Of a DNA stretch of 64,000 bases, positions 9,720 through 18,360 are shown one piece after another. The DNA comes from PALSA-1353 sp050012375 (GTDB lineage: Bacteria > Planctomycetota > Phycisphaerae > Tepidisphaerales > Tepidisphaeraceae). The translations under genes and the position numbers were made by a program. Every line of letters starts with the position of its first letter. Position 1 is the stretch's first letter. The notes under the pieces were generated by a model. It was not told where the DNA came from, did no database searches, and saw only the letters and a list, made by a program, of their open reading frames with translations. The stretch covers positions 93,883 to 157,882 of the forward strand of contig JBEKHH010000003.1 in the NCBI GenBank assembly GCA_050012375.1, written 5' to 3'.

Positions 9720-11245
9720 CCGTCCTTCATCCGGGCCCGGCCGAAATCGAGAATATACAGATTCCCATCGGGCCCGAATTTCACGTCGATGGGTCGCTCC
9801 AGCCCGACGCCGTCGCTCTCGGGTGATTGGCTGGCCGGGCCGCTTCGGACGTTGTAGATGAAATCCGTCACCACGCCGTTGCGGCTGTTGAGATCGACGC
9901 GGACGATCCTGTACCCCGGAAGCGGATTGGGCATCGGTCGGCCGCTGGTCGAAAACGGGGCCCGATCTCCCCAAAGGGCTACCAGCAGTTCCCCTTCATA
10001 GCGCGGTTTGTGGAACGCGCCGCTCTTCGGGAAAAACGCCATCTTCGACGCCCCCGATTGCCATGCGAACAGCGCCCGCAGTAAATCTTTGTCGGGCGCC
10101 GACAGCTTGCTCGCTTCGTGGTCGATCACGAACCGCACGTTGGGATATCCGGTCGGGATCGTCATTGAAGCCGGAGGCTGATATTTCGCCAGGTTCACCG
10201 GCTCGCCGCTGCGCGAATAGTCCGGCCAACCGAGCCACGAGCCGCGCAGATTGAGCTGAAATAACGCGTCGGGATCGTTGTCAATCGGCCGCGTTCCCCG
10301 TAGTTCCATGCCCTGATCCGTGACGTAGATCGATCCATACTCATCCAGGGCCAGACCGGCGGGATTTCGTACGCCCCAGGCCTCGACCTTCAAATCACCG
10401 CCGTCGAGCGAATCGCTGAAGATCGCGCCGGAGGGCTTTTGCACGGGAAACTCGACCGCCGGAATTTGGATGATGTCGCTGACGCCGAAAGGCTCGAACG
10501 GAACCGTCACCAGCGAGCTGGGCGAAAAAATGCTTCCTTCGGGATTTTCCGCGTCGAATCGGAAACCGAGGAGATTCACGGCCTGCCATGGCAGATCGCA
10601 AGCCTGGCGATGCTTGCGAATCCAACCTTCCTCCCAGTTGTCCAGGCCGACCACGCCGCTGTTGGTCGTGGCGCCGACCCCGAAATAGAGCCGGTTGTCG
10701 ATCGGCGAGATCGCCAGGTCGGTTACGCCGTAATCCCCCTGGGCGGGCAGACCGGCCACGATGGTCTTGTGATCGCCGTTGTAATCAAACGCGGTGATGA
10801 CGCCCATATCCTGCTCGTCTCGGTGGCTCACGTAAATTTTTCCCTGATAGGCGACGATTCCGCCGATCGGGCCGTAAATGCGGAACCCCGGCTTAAACAC
10901 TGGAATTCGCGTGCCCACCGGGTAGATGCCGAACATGACCCCATCGCGCCGGATGACGCTGATACGCGGTTCGGCGCCGTCGAATCCCCCTTCGGCGATG
11001 ATCAGGTTTTTCGATTCGTCAAAGCAAAACCCCGTCGGGCTGCTGAGATTCACCACATACGGCTTGAGGTCGAACCCATCGGGACATTCAGTAATGCGAC
11101 GGTCAATGGTGCCCTCCATCGACGCCGGCAAAAGGCGCGGGACGGGCGCGCATCCATTGGCCGCCAGGAAAGCCGCAACACACCCGCCGACAACAAGCCG
11201 GCTGCTCAGCGAACGGAGACGTTGAAAAATGCGGTCTTGGCCCAC
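9644..11245 (-). CDS. Lipoprotein homologous to soluble glucose/sorbosone dehydrogenases (beta-propeller)
   Basis: About 530 residues. An N-terminal hydrophobic stretch (VVGGCVAAFLAANGCAP) ends in a lipobox-like ANGC, predicting export and lipid attachment. The rest has the repeated blades of PQQ-type glucose/L-sorbosone dehydrogenases: LSSPTGFCFDESKNLIIAEG, NPAGLALDEYGSIYVTDQG, RPIDVKFGPDGNLYILDFG. Family members oxidise sugars with PQQ, but many planctomycete homologues are uncharacterised. The start is uncertain: the extreme in-frame codon is TTG at 11251 and GTG at 11245 follows; no ATG precedes the signal sequence. The 3' end overlaps the convergent gene at 8664-9719. Confidence 0.75.
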   Translation of the reverse strand: MGQDRIFQRLRSLSSRLVVGGCVAAFLAANGCAPVPRLLPASMEGTIDRRITECPDGFDLKPYVVNLSSPTGFCFDESKNLIIAEGGFDGAEPRISVIRRDGVMFGIYPVGTRIPVFKPGFRIYGPIGGIVAYQGKIYVSHRDEQDMGVITAFDYNGDHKTIVAGLPAQGDYGVTDLAISPIDNRLYFGVGATTNSGVVGLDNWEEGWIRKHRQACDLPWQAVNLLGFRFDAENPEGSIFSPSSLVTVPFEPFGVSDIIQIPAVEFPVQKPSGAIFSDSLDGGDLKVEAWGVRNPAGLALDEYGSIYVTDQGMELRGTRPIDNDPDALFQLNLRGSWLGWPDYSRSGEPVNLAKYQPPASMTIPTGYPNVRFVIDHEASKLSAPDKDLLRALFAWQSGASKMAFFPKSGAFHKPRYEGELLVALWGDRAPFSTSGRPMPNPLPGYRIVRVDLNSRNGVVTDFIYNVRSGPASQSPESDGVGLERPIDVKFGPDGNLYILDFGRARMKDGYLKTDGGTGKIFVCQPSGRSMTPQ

Positions 11246-11335
11246 AGTCAATAATGTATAACTCAGCGCCCAGCCCCTGTCACTTTACCCCCCATTTTAA
11301 CAACGCCTCGGATTGACGCCGGAGAGCCGGTTTCA

Positions 11336-12271
11336 TCAGATTTTCATGCTTCTTACAAGATCCATCACGTGCCCAACGCTGGTTTTGAACATTTTGCGCT
11401 CAGATTCGTCGAGGTCAATCTCGATGATTTTTTCAACGCCCTCGCTCCCAAGTATGCACGGAACGCCGACGAAATAGCCGCCCACGCCATATTCCTTGTC
11501 GCAATAGGCCGCACAGGCGAGGATCCGCTTTTTGTCGCGGATGATGGATTCGACCATGGCGATGGTGGCGGAGGCGGGGGCGTAATAGGCGCTGCCGGTT
11601 TTCAGCAAGCTGACGATCTCCGCGCCGCCATTGCGGGTGCGCTTGACGATTTCTTCCAGGCGCTGTGGTGAAACGAGCTGCGAGACGGGAATCCCCCCGG
11701 CGAAGCTGTAGCGCGGAAGCGGGACCATGTCGTCGCCGTGGCCGCCGAGAAGCAACGCATGCACGTCCTCGACGCTGCATCCGATTTCCGTTGCCAGGAA
11801 CGCCCGATAACGCGCCGCGTCAAGGACCCCAGCCTGCCCCACGACCCGCTGGGTCGGAAATCCGCTGGCCTTCCACGCGACGTAAACCATCGCATCCAGC
11901 GGATTGCTCACCACGATCAGCACCGCTTGCGGCGAATGTTTCGCAATATTTTCCGCCACCTGCTTCACGATGCCGGTGTTGATGTTGATCAAATCATCGC
12001 GGCTCATGCCCGGCTTGCGGGCTACGCCGGCGGTGATGATCACCACGTCGCTGCCGGCGGTCGGCTCATAGCTCGTGGCGCCGGTGATGCGGGCATCAAA
12101 CCCCTCCACCGGCGAGGATTGATAGAGGTCCAGCGCCTTGCCCTGTGGCATGCCTTCCACCTGCGGGACATCCACCAGAACGATATCCCCCAGTTCCTTG
12201 CTCGCCGCCCAATGGGCCGCCGTGGCCCCGACATTGCCCGCGCCGATGATGCTGATCTTCGCTCGTCGCAT
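11336..12271 (-). CDS. mdh: Malate dehydrogenase (LDH-like type)
   Basis: 311 residues, the usual length for the tetrameric LDH-like MDH. It interconverts malate and oxaloacetate with NAD. GAGNVG near residue 10 is the dinucleotide-binding loop, and Asp34 ends strand 2, favouring NAD over NADP. The mobile loop reads ARKPGMSRDDL: the Arg at the specificity position indicates malate, where lactate dehydrogenases have Gln. Asn in VVSNPLD, Asp151 with Arg154, and the catalytic His in GGHGDD are all present. It stands alone between convergent and divergent neighbours. With fumC at 33829 it supplies two consecutive steps of the citric acid cycle. Confidence 0.96.
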   Translation of the reverse strand: MRRAKISIIGAGNVGATAAHWAASKELGDIVLVDVPQVEGMPQGKALDLYQSSPVEGFDARITGATSYEPTAGSDVVIITAGVARKPGMSRDDLININTGIVKQVAENIAKHSPQAVLIVVSNPLDAMVYVAWKASGFPTQRVVGQAGVLDAARYRAFLATEIGCSVEDVHALLLGGHGDDMVPLPRYSFAGGIPVSQLVSPQRLEEIVKRTRNGGAEIVSLLKTGSAYYAPASATIAMVESIIRDKKRILACAAYCDKEYGVGGYFVGVPCILGSEGVEKIIEIDLDESERKMFKTSVGHVMDLVRSMKI

Positions 12272-12351
12272 TTCAAAAGGCCTTTCTGATCCTGAAGCGA
12301 GGAATTATGGGCAAAGCCGTCTGAGATTCAAATGGCGCCCGCGTTGGGGAA

Positions 12352-12373
12352 CGTGCCGACTGAAGTCGGCACG
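12352..12373. repeat. Short perfect palindrome, TGCCGACT type
   Basis: Two 10-base arms, CGTGCCGACT and AGTCGGCACG, flank a GA centre, in the gap between mdh and the MATE gene. A 13-base stretch of it recurs unpaired at 23869-23881, and a related palindrome is at 15416-15443. It may act as a bidirectional RNA hairpin or be a dispersed repeat. Confidence 0.7.
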
Positions 12374-12419
12374 CCTCGCAATCGATGAAAACATAAATAC
12401 CGTATGATCCAAGCCGACC

Positions 12420-13814
12420 ATGGCTGCGACCCTCGCCCAGCCGCTCGATCTTGCCCAACGCCGCGAGACCAACCGGGCCTTGCTGCGCCAGTTGCTGGCG
12501 CTGGCCGGCCCTGTCTGGGTTGAGCAAGTTTTGCACATGTTGGTGGGCCTCAATGACACCTATCTCGCCAATCACCTGCCGGCCCACGCCGCCGATGCCG
12601 GGGCGGCTGTCGGAACCGTGACCTATTTTCTATGGCTCGTCGGACTGATGGTCTCATCCATTGGGGCCGGCAGCACGGCCCTGATCTCGCGCGCCAAGGG
12701 GGCTCGCCACAAATCCCTGAGCAACAAGGTGACCGGCCAATCCGTATCCGCCGCCCTGATCCTTGGCGTCGTCTTTGGAATGTTCCTGTTTCTCACCGCC
12801 CGGCCGCTCGTCGGCGCCACCCAGCTTCAGGGGATGGGGAGCATCTTCGCCCTCAGATATCTGCGCCTGCTCAGCGCCGCCCTGCCGTTCTCCATGGTGA
12901 TGTTCGTCGCCGGCGCATGCCGTCGCGGCGGCGGGGATACGCTCTCGCCCGCCATCGTCATGGTGATCGTCGATCTGGTGAACATGGTCGCCAGCTTCGC
13001 GCTGACTCGCGGATGGTGGGGATTGCCGGTCATGGGGTTTAACGGAATCGCCTCCGGGACAATCATCGCCTACGTCGTCGGCGGCGTGCTCGATTTCCTC
13101 GTCGTCTGGATCGGAACCAGCGGGGCGCGGCTTTATCTGCACCGCATGTGGCCGCATTGGCACACCATCAAACGTCTTTTGCGGATCGGCATTCCCGCCG
13201 GAATCGACGGGCTTCTCGCCTGGTTCGCCAACTTCGCCGTGATTGCGGTCATCAACCGCATGGATGCGACCAACGCCATGTCGGCCGCGCACGTGAACAC
13301 CATCCGGCTGGAGAGCATCAGCTTTCTGTCCGGCATCGCGTTCGCCACGGCCGCCGCAACCCTGGTCGGGATCAGTCTCGGCCAGAGCGACCCCGCTCGC
13401 GCCACTCGCTGTTCCATGCTTGCATATGCCGCCGGCGGAGGTGCGATGACCCTCTGCGGATTGCTGATGATCACTCTCGGCCGATATCCCGCGCGGTGGC
13501 TTTCGCCGGCCGACGCGCACATCATTCAACTGACGACGCGATGTCTGATGATCACGGGATTCATCCAGGCGGGCTTTGCCGCCAACCTTATTTTCGGCGG
13601 CGCCCTGCGCGGCGCCGGCGATACCTTCGCGGTCATGTGCATCAATCTTTCCTCCACCATCGGGCTGCGCTTCACCGGCGTTCTGATCGTCGGGCTGTGG
13701 CTCCGGCTCGGCCTTGCGGCGGTTTGGATGGTTCTCGCCGGCGAATTGTTCATCCGCGGAGCGCTGATTTTTTGGCGGTTTTCAAGCGGCGCATGGAAGA
13801 AAATCGCGGTCTAA
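12420..13814 (+). CDS. MATE-family efflux transporter
   Basis: 464 residues with about twelve hydrophobic helices in two homologous halves. The first half shows VGLNDTYLANHLP and SSIGAGSTALISRAKGA, both typical of the MATE/NorM family, which exports drugs or metabolites using a Na+ or H+ gradient. The inverted second half shows the matching GISLGQSDPARATRCSMLAY. The product is of normal length for the family. The stop codon lies four bases from the stop of the convergent dehydrogenase gene at 13819. Substrate unknown. Confidence 0.9.
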   Translation: MAATLAQPLDLAQRRETNRALLRQLLALAGPVWVEQVLHMLVGLNDTYLANHLPAHAADAGAAVGTVTYFLWLVGLMVSSIGAGSTALISRAKGARHKSLSNKVTGQSVSAALILGVVFGMFLFLTARPLVGATQLQGMGSIFALRYLRLLSAALPFSMVMFVAGACRRGGGDTLSPAIVMVIVDLVNMVASFALTRGWWGLPVMGFNGIASGTIIAYVVGGVLDFLVVWIGTSGARLYLHRMWPHWHTIKRLLRIGIPAGIDGLLAWFANFAVIAVINRMDATNAMSAAHVNTIRLESISFLSGIAFATAAATLVGISLGQSDPARATRCSMLAYAAGGGAMTLCGLLMITLGRYPARWLSPADAHIIQLTTRCLMITGFIQAGFAANLIFGGALRGAGDTFAVMCINLSSTIGLRFTGVLIVGLWLRLGLAAVWMVLAGELFIRGALIFWRFSSGAWKKIAV

Positions 13815-13818
13815 TTCA

Positions 13819-14601
13819 TCATCGATTTTTATTGCGGCCCTTGGCGATCGCGGCGGCCGTCGAACGCGGCATGAATCGGATCGCGAACGCCGACAATTTA
13901 TTGGCCAAGCCCGCGACGACCGACGGCCGGCCGCGCATCATCGCTTCGTAACCGATGCGAGCCACCTCCATTGAGTCGGCGGCATTTCCCTTGCCCCGCG
14001 GCACCTCGCCGATGCCCGCGCGCTTCTGAAACTCCGTCCGGGTCGCGCCCGGACACAGCGCGGTGACCGTCACTCCGCTGCCGGCGGTTTCGCTGGACAG
14101 GGCTTCGGAAAAGGAGAGCACGTACGCCTTGGTGGCGTAATAAACCGCCATGTATGGACCCGGCAAAAAAGCCGCCAGCGATGCGACGTTCAAAATCCTG
14201 CCGCTCTTTCGCGCCAGCATCCCCGGCAGCAATAGCCGAGTCAGATGCGTCAGTGCGACGATGTTGACCTGCAACATCGCCAGTTGCGACTGTAATTCCG
14301 CGCCCGCGAAAAGTCCGTGCGAGCCGAAGCCGGCGTTGTTCACGACATAGTCGATCGGCTTTGATTGCAATCGCTCGAAAATCTGCTGCGAAGCTCCGGC
14401 TACGGAAAGGTCCTGCACAATCACTTCGACATTCACGTGATATTGATCCCGCAGTTTCGCGGCCAATTCCTGGAGTTGCCCTTCGTTGCGGGCGGTGAGG
14501 ACCAGATGATGCCCGTCGCGCGCGAAAAGCTCCGCCAGGTCCCGGCCGATGCCGACCGATGCGCCGGTGATCAGTGCGGTTTTGCCGGGGGCGTCTTTCA
14601 T
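13819..14601 (-). CDS. Short-chain dehydrogenase/reductase (SDR)
   Basis: 260 residues with classical SDR motifs: TGASVGIGRDLAELFA for cofactor binding, NNAGFGSHGLF after strand 4, and the active-site pair Tyr-xxx-Lys in YYATKAYVLSFSEAL. It resembles the DltE/SadH-like group, which reduces carbonyls with NADPH, but substrate cannot be inferred. The start codon overlaps the stop of the nucleotidyltransferase gene upstream by the ATGA arrangement, implying co-translation with a module of unrelated type. Confidence 0.85.
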   Translation of the reverse strand: MKDAPGKTALITGASVGIGRDLAELFARDGHHLVLTARNEGQLQELAAKLRDQYHVNVEVIVQDLSVAGASQQIFERLQSKPIDYVVNNAGFGSHGLFAGAELQSQLAMLQVNIVALTHLTRLLLPGMLARKSGRILNVASLAAFLPGPYMAVYYATKAYVLSFSEALSSETAGSGVTVTALCPGATRTEFQKRAGIGEVPRGKGNAADSMEVARIGYEAMMRGRPSVVAGLANKLSAFAIRFMPRSTAAAIAKGRNKNR

Positions 14602-15107
14602 GGCCTTCGCCGGCGCTTTTTGCGCGTCCGCCGACGATTTGTGGAAACTAGCCGCCCCGGCAAAGCCTCCAGATCAGCCAAGTCCTTGGCACGAGCGCTG
14701 GCCTTTTTATTCGTCAGTAGATCTTCCAGGGAAATAATCGGCACGCGCACGCCATCCCAGGTTGCTTCCTGCCGGCGGGCATAACATGGCTGAAAGTCGA
14801 GACCGCTTGGGCCGGTTAAAATATCAATCCGAACCGGTTCGCGCCCGAATACGAAGACCTTGCCCTTTTGAAGAAATAAACTCGGCGGCACGTCCGAGGC
14901 GCGAAAACCGCCGAATTTCCTCATGACCTCGGACAACCGCGTCGCGTTGTCTTTGTCCAGTGCGATCCAGATATCCAAGTCGTCGGTCGCTCGATGGTGG
15001 CCGTAGTAATTTACCGCATAGCCGCCCAGGAGGAGATATTTAACTCCCGCCGAGTTCAATGACTCGAAGAATTCTTTGAAATTGGGGTTGAGGCTTTCCT
15101 GGTCCAT
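14598..15107 (-). CDS. Nucleotidyltransferase-fold protein (MNT/DUF6036-like)
   Basis: 169 residues. KYLLLGGYAVNYYGHHRATDDLDIW has the polymerase-beta-like nucleotidyltransferase pattern: a GG loop followed by a paired-Asp motif (DDLDIW). A third acidic residue may be the Asp in VRIDIL. The C-terminus is very basic (STNRRRTRKKRRRRP). Genes of this type often come as small two-gene modules and are suspected to be toxin-antitoxin systems that modify nucleic acids or proteins. The upstream partner at 15040 overlaps it by 68 bases, and its stop overlaps the next SDR start. Confidence 0.72.
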   Translation of the reverse strand: MDQESLNPNFKEFFESLNSAGVKYLLLGGYAVNYYGHHRATDDLDIWIALDKDNATRLSEVMRKFGGFRASDVPPSLFLQKGKVFVFGREPVRIDILTGPSGLDFQPCYARRQEATWDGVRVPIISLEDLLTNKKASARAKDLADLEALPGRLVSTNRRRTRKKRRRRP

Positions 15108-15279
15108 ATCCGTAATTCAATTGTCGCAACCGCTCCAGCGACTGCATTCTCTGCCGCGGTGTGCGGGATCGCCAATACTGGCGATCCGCCTTCTCGGCGG
15201 CGGCAAACGAATCGAATACGTCTAACTTCCACTTGCGACGCCGCTTCTTTCTACTCGCCTTTGATCGCTTCCTCTTCAT
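15040..15279 (-). CDS. Small basic protein paired with nucleotidyltransferase (putative module partner)
   Basis: 79 residues, starting with a stretch of Lys and Arg. The central part (ADRQYWRSRTPRQRMQSLERLR) has a helix pattern I associate with small proteins encoded just before nucleotidyltransferase-like genes. It overlaps the downstream gene by 68 bases in another frame, so the two must be translated from one mRNA. An AAGGTGG sequence lies upstream of its ATG. A role as the partner or antitoxin of the nucleotidyltransferase is inference from position. Confidence 0.6.
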   Translation of the reverse strand: MKRKRSKASRKKRRRKWKLDVFDSFAAAEKADRQYWRSRTPRQRMQSLERLRQLNYGYGPGKPQPQFQRILRVIELGGS

Positions 15280-15415
15280 TGTCTCACGCCACCTTGGCTT
15301 TCGTGTAAGATTTCGGCATCGGCTTGGTGGTCAAGAGCGGCAAACCGTTCCCTTGGAACGACAAATGGGTTCCGCGGGATTCTAGTGGACGTGAGTCGCT
15401 TGGCAACGCAAAGCA

Positions 15416-15443
15416 CGGCTTGCCGACTCAAATCGGCAAGCCG
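15416..15443. repeat. Perfect palindrome past the aldolase stop codon
   Basis: Eleven-base arms, CGGCTTGCCGA and TCGGCAAGCCG, flank CTCAAA. It follows the stop of the minus-strand aldolase gene by 8 bases and is not followed by a T-run. It could serve as a 3' mRNA hairpin. It shares the TGCCGACT core with the palindrome at 12352. Confidence 0.7.
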
Positions 15444-15450
15444 CGCAATA

Positions 15451-16515
15451 TCATGCCACCGTGATCCCTGGATCCAGATACACATCCTGAATCAGATTGA
15501 GCAGCTTGGCGCCTTCGGCCATCGGACGCTGGAACGCTTTTCTTCCGCTGATCAGACCCATGCCGCCGGCTCGCTTGTTGATCACCGCCGTCTTCACCGC
15601 TTCGGAGAAATCGTGCTCGCCGCTGGCCCCGCCGCTGTTGATCAGCGGGACGCGGCCCATGTAGCAATTGGCGAGCTGGTATCGGCATAATTCAATGGGA
15701 TGGTCTCCCGGCGTCAGTTCTGAATAGACCCGCTTGTCGGTCTTGCCGAATTTCACGGCGTTGTATCCGCCGTTGTTCTCGGGCAATTTTTGTTTGATGA
15801 TGTCCGCCTGGATCGTCACGCCGAGGTGATTCGCCTGGCCGGTCAAATCCGCGGCAACGTGGTAATCCTTCTCCGCCGTCTTGAAGGCCGGGTTTCGCAG
15901 ATAACACCACAGGACCGTCACCAGCCCGAGTTCGTGGGCCGCGGCGAACATGCGCGAAACTTCCTGGATCTGCCGGGTTGATTCGAGCGATCCGAAATAA
16001 ATCGTCGCGCCGACGGCGACGGCGCCCATGTCGAACGCCTGTTTGACGCTGCCGAACGGAATCTGGTCGAATTGGTTGGGATAAGTAAGAAACTCGTTGT
16101 GATTCAGTTTCACGAGGAACGGAATCTTGTGGGCATATTTCCGCGCGCAAGACCCCAGGACGCCCAGGGTGGAGGCGACCGCATTGCAGCCGCCCTCGAT
16201 CGCCAGCTTCACAATGCTTTCCGGATCGAAATACGTCGGATTGGGCGCGAAGCTGGCGCCGGCCGAGTGCTCGATTCCCTGGTCCACCGGGAGGATCGAA
16301 ACATAGCCGGTGCGGGCGAGCCGGCCTGAATTCAGGATCAAATTAAAATTCCGCAGCACGTTCGGCGGCCGGTCGGTCGCCGACAGAACCCGATCGACAA
16401 AATCCGCGCCGGGAAGATGCAGCGTCTCACGCTTGAAACCCCTGGCGGTGTAGTTGAGCAAGCTCTCGGCATCGCGGCCGAGAAGATCGACAAGTTGACG
16501 GTTTGTTGTTGGCAT
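15451..16515 (-). CDS. fbaB: Class I fructose-bisphosphate aldolase (FbaB/DhnA type)
   Basis: 354 residues, close to Escherichia coli FbaB in length. The enzyme cleaves fructose 1,6-bisphosphate by a Schiff-base mechanism. Recognisable family segments are YVSILPVDQGIEHSAG, AIEGGCNAVASTLGVLG, PFLVKLNHNEFL, GAVAVGATIYFGS and the C-terminal LINSGGASGEHDF, which forms the phosphate-binding loop. The DQGIEHS motif near residue 80 is characteristic. Monocistronic: the neighbours are a REC-like gene 71 bases upstream on the same strand and a palindrome downstream. Confidence 0.92.
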   Translation of the reverse strand: MPTTNRQLVDLLGRDAESLLNYTARGFKRETLHLPGADFVDRVLSATDRPPNVLRNFNLILNSGRLARTGYVSILPVDQGIEHSAGASFAPNPTYFDPESIVKLAIEGGCNAVASTLGVLGSCARKYAHKIPFLVKLNHNEFLTYPNQFDQIPFGSVKQAFDMGAVAVGATIYFGSLESTRQIQEVSRMFAAAHELGLVTVLWCYLRNPAFKTAEKDYHVAADLTGQANHLGVTIQADIIKQKLPENNGGYNAVKFGKTDKRVYSELTPGDHPIELCRYQLANCYMGRVPLINSGGASGEHDFSEAVKTAVINKRAGGMGLISGRKAFQRPMAEGAKLLNLIQDVYLDPGITVA

Positions 16516-16586
16516 GCGTCACTCCATTGAAGGTAAAACCAAAGTGTAGGCAGGTGAACGCCCAATGCAACGGTAAGCCCCGGCAT

Positions 16587-16946
16587 TTACCGCGCCTGAC
16601 GGCGCACCAGCTCCGGCAGGATGCTTACAAACTGGCTTCGGGCAAGGACTTGTTTGATTCCAGCTTCTCGAGCCCTGGCGATGGTTTGGGCATCGACGTG
16701 CGAGACAAACCCGACTACACAGCGCCCCGCCACCCGCCCCCAGGCCGCGGCGGCCACGATCGCCTCGGCCAGGTTTAAATCCACTATCAGCATGCCGGCC
16801 GTGGTTTGGGCGAAAAGCGCCAGATCGGCGGGATTGCCGATTATTTTAATGGCTACGCCGGCGGCTCGCGCCTCGGCGGAGATTTTTCCTGAAAACATCA
16901 GCTCGCGCACCAGGACGAGAATGGCGGGAGATTCGGCTTCTGACAT
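16587..16946 (-). CDS. Stand-alone response-regulator-like (REC-fold) protein
   Basis: I take the ATG at 16946, giving 119 residues (MSEAESPAILVLVRELM...). The longer open frame upstream is Arg-rich shadow sequence. The pattern of alternating strands and helices resembles a receiver domain: ILVLVRELMFS, LFAQTTAGMLIVDLNLAEAI, GRCVVGFVSHVD and KQVLARSQFVSIL. The Asp in LIVDLNL sits where the phosphorylated Asp would be, and VSHV may stand for the conserved Thr/Ser strand. There is no output domain. Closely spaced behind the membrane-anchored gene at 17011. Confidence 0.6.
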   Translation of the reverse strand: MSEAESPAILVLVRELMFSGKISAEARAAGVAIKIIGNPADLALFAQTTAGMLIVDLNLAEAIVAAAAWGRVAGRCVVGFVSHVDAQTIARAREAGIKQVLARSQFVSILPELVRRQAR

Positions 16947-17010
16947 ATTGCTCCAACGGAGCCGGACCGGCCCCCTCTGACCGGGGCCGCACGCCTCGGC
17001 CCTGTGAATT

Positions 17011-18132
17011 TTAATCGGTCTTCTTCTCCGCCGGGCGGACAACTGGATAAAACTCGCCTTGGTATTCTTTGGGTTCCTCCGGCGTCTGCGGAAGCGCGGC
17101 TGCCGGCTCCGAACCGCCGAGCACTTTGATTGCCGGCGCGGCCGGCTGGGCCTGCGGCTCGGCGGCCGGCCCACTCGTTGCCGCGGAGGCCTTGAGGGAA
17201 GCCTCTAGCGCTTCTTCCATTTCCCGCAGTTGCTGCATGTCGTCCTTCGTCACAACCGTCGTCGGCTTGGCGACGGCCGACGGCACGGGGCTGGGCTTGT
17301 AACGCCTTAAGTCGAATTCCTCCGGTTTGGTCCGACCCAGGCCGCCCTTGACCATCACCTGAAGCAGCGCCGGCCAAATCACCCCGACGACCAGGAACGA
17401 GCCGATCATCCAGATCGCGTAGACATGATTCGCGGATTCCCACCACGTATAGCGGAAGGAAACGGGAATCGCATTCGCCCCTTGCTGGCGGACGATCAGC
17501 TCATTGGCGGCCAGCAGAAAATCGCTGATCGTATGACCGTCGGCGGGGTTCCATGGAATCCAGTAGGCCTGGCCTTCGTTGATCTTCAATTCAGCCGCGT
17601 TCCTCGCCGCTCGCAGGGTGTCGTTGGCGGAGACGATCGCCTTCACCCCTTGAGCCGTCGCTTTGTGATAGAAATGCGCCGCCAGGGATTCAAGCGTGTC
17701 GCCGCTCTGGCCATAATACATGCTGGCGGCCGGCCACTCCGGTCGATCCTCGGTCGGCTCGCGCCGCGGTTGCGGCTCATAGGGATACGGCGCGAGCATG
17801 GAAACCCGCTCGGTCGCTCCCGACGGATGGCCGGGGCGGTGAGGATCCAGCGCGTTAAATGTTACGAGCTGAACCTGCACCATCTTGCCGCCCACCCGAA
17901 TTTCCTGTCTTGGATGAACCACGATTCCGGAAACCATCGCCTGACGATGAGCGGGGTTGGTCGGGTCCACGTACGGGGGTTGCATGAGCCCGCTTTCAAA
18001 TACCATCGGCGAGACGGAGCTATGCTCAACCGGAGGATCGGCCCCGCCCGAATTCAAATAGCCCAGCAGAGCGCCCAAGCCCAGGCTGAGGGCGATCCAC
18101 TGCCACCATTTCATGCGTTCGACGAAGCCCAT
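17011..18132 (-). CDS. Membrane-anchored protein with LysM-like segment
   Basis: 373 residues of a protein I do not recognise. A helix at residues 9-26 (WQWIALSLGLGALLGYL) anchors the N-terminus, and a second (YAIWMIGSFLVVGVIWPALL) lies near residue 245. Between them a segment reading SGDTLESLAAHFYHK ... SANDTL ... INEGQAYWIP has the LysM pattern of glycan-binding modules, so this part probably faces the periplasm. The C-terminal third is Pro/Ala/Glu-rich and likely disordered, with a predicted coiled segment (MQQLREMEEALEASLKA). A cell-envelope role is inferred from layout alone. Confidence 0.65.
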   Translation of the reverse strand: MGFVERMKWWQWIALSLGLGALLGYLNSGGADPPVEHSSVSPMVFESGLMQPPYVDPTNPAHRQAMVSGIVVHPRQEIRVGGKMVQVQLVTFNALDPHRPGHPSGATERVSMLAPYPYEPQPRREPTEDRPEWPAASMYYGQSGDTLESLAAHFYHKATAQGVKAIVSANDTLRAARNAAELKINEGQAYWIPWNPADGHTISDFLLAANELIVRQQGANAIPVSFRYTWWESANHVYAIWMIGSFLVVGVIWPALLQVMVKGGLGRTKPEEFDLRRYKPSPVPSAVAKPTTVVTKDDMQQLREMEEALEASLKASAATSGPAAEPQAQPAAPAIKVLGGSEPAAALPQTPEEPKEYQGEFYPVVRPAEKKTD

Positions 18133-18360
18133 AACCCCGTCTCTCCATTATCCCCAATTAAGACGCCGTAGGCCAGAAACTCTTGCAGCCGGATTTACCC
18201 TCTCTCCCTGGAGTTGCCATTCTTTTCCGCAAGCTCGCAAACGGTTATGGTCAGGGGAACAAGTGTCGCTTGCCGTGGGTCATTTGTCATCTGTTTTGGG
18301 CTGTCGGCACATATGATAAATGGCCGGTCAGCGGCCAAATGGGACGGAGGAAATCCAAGC

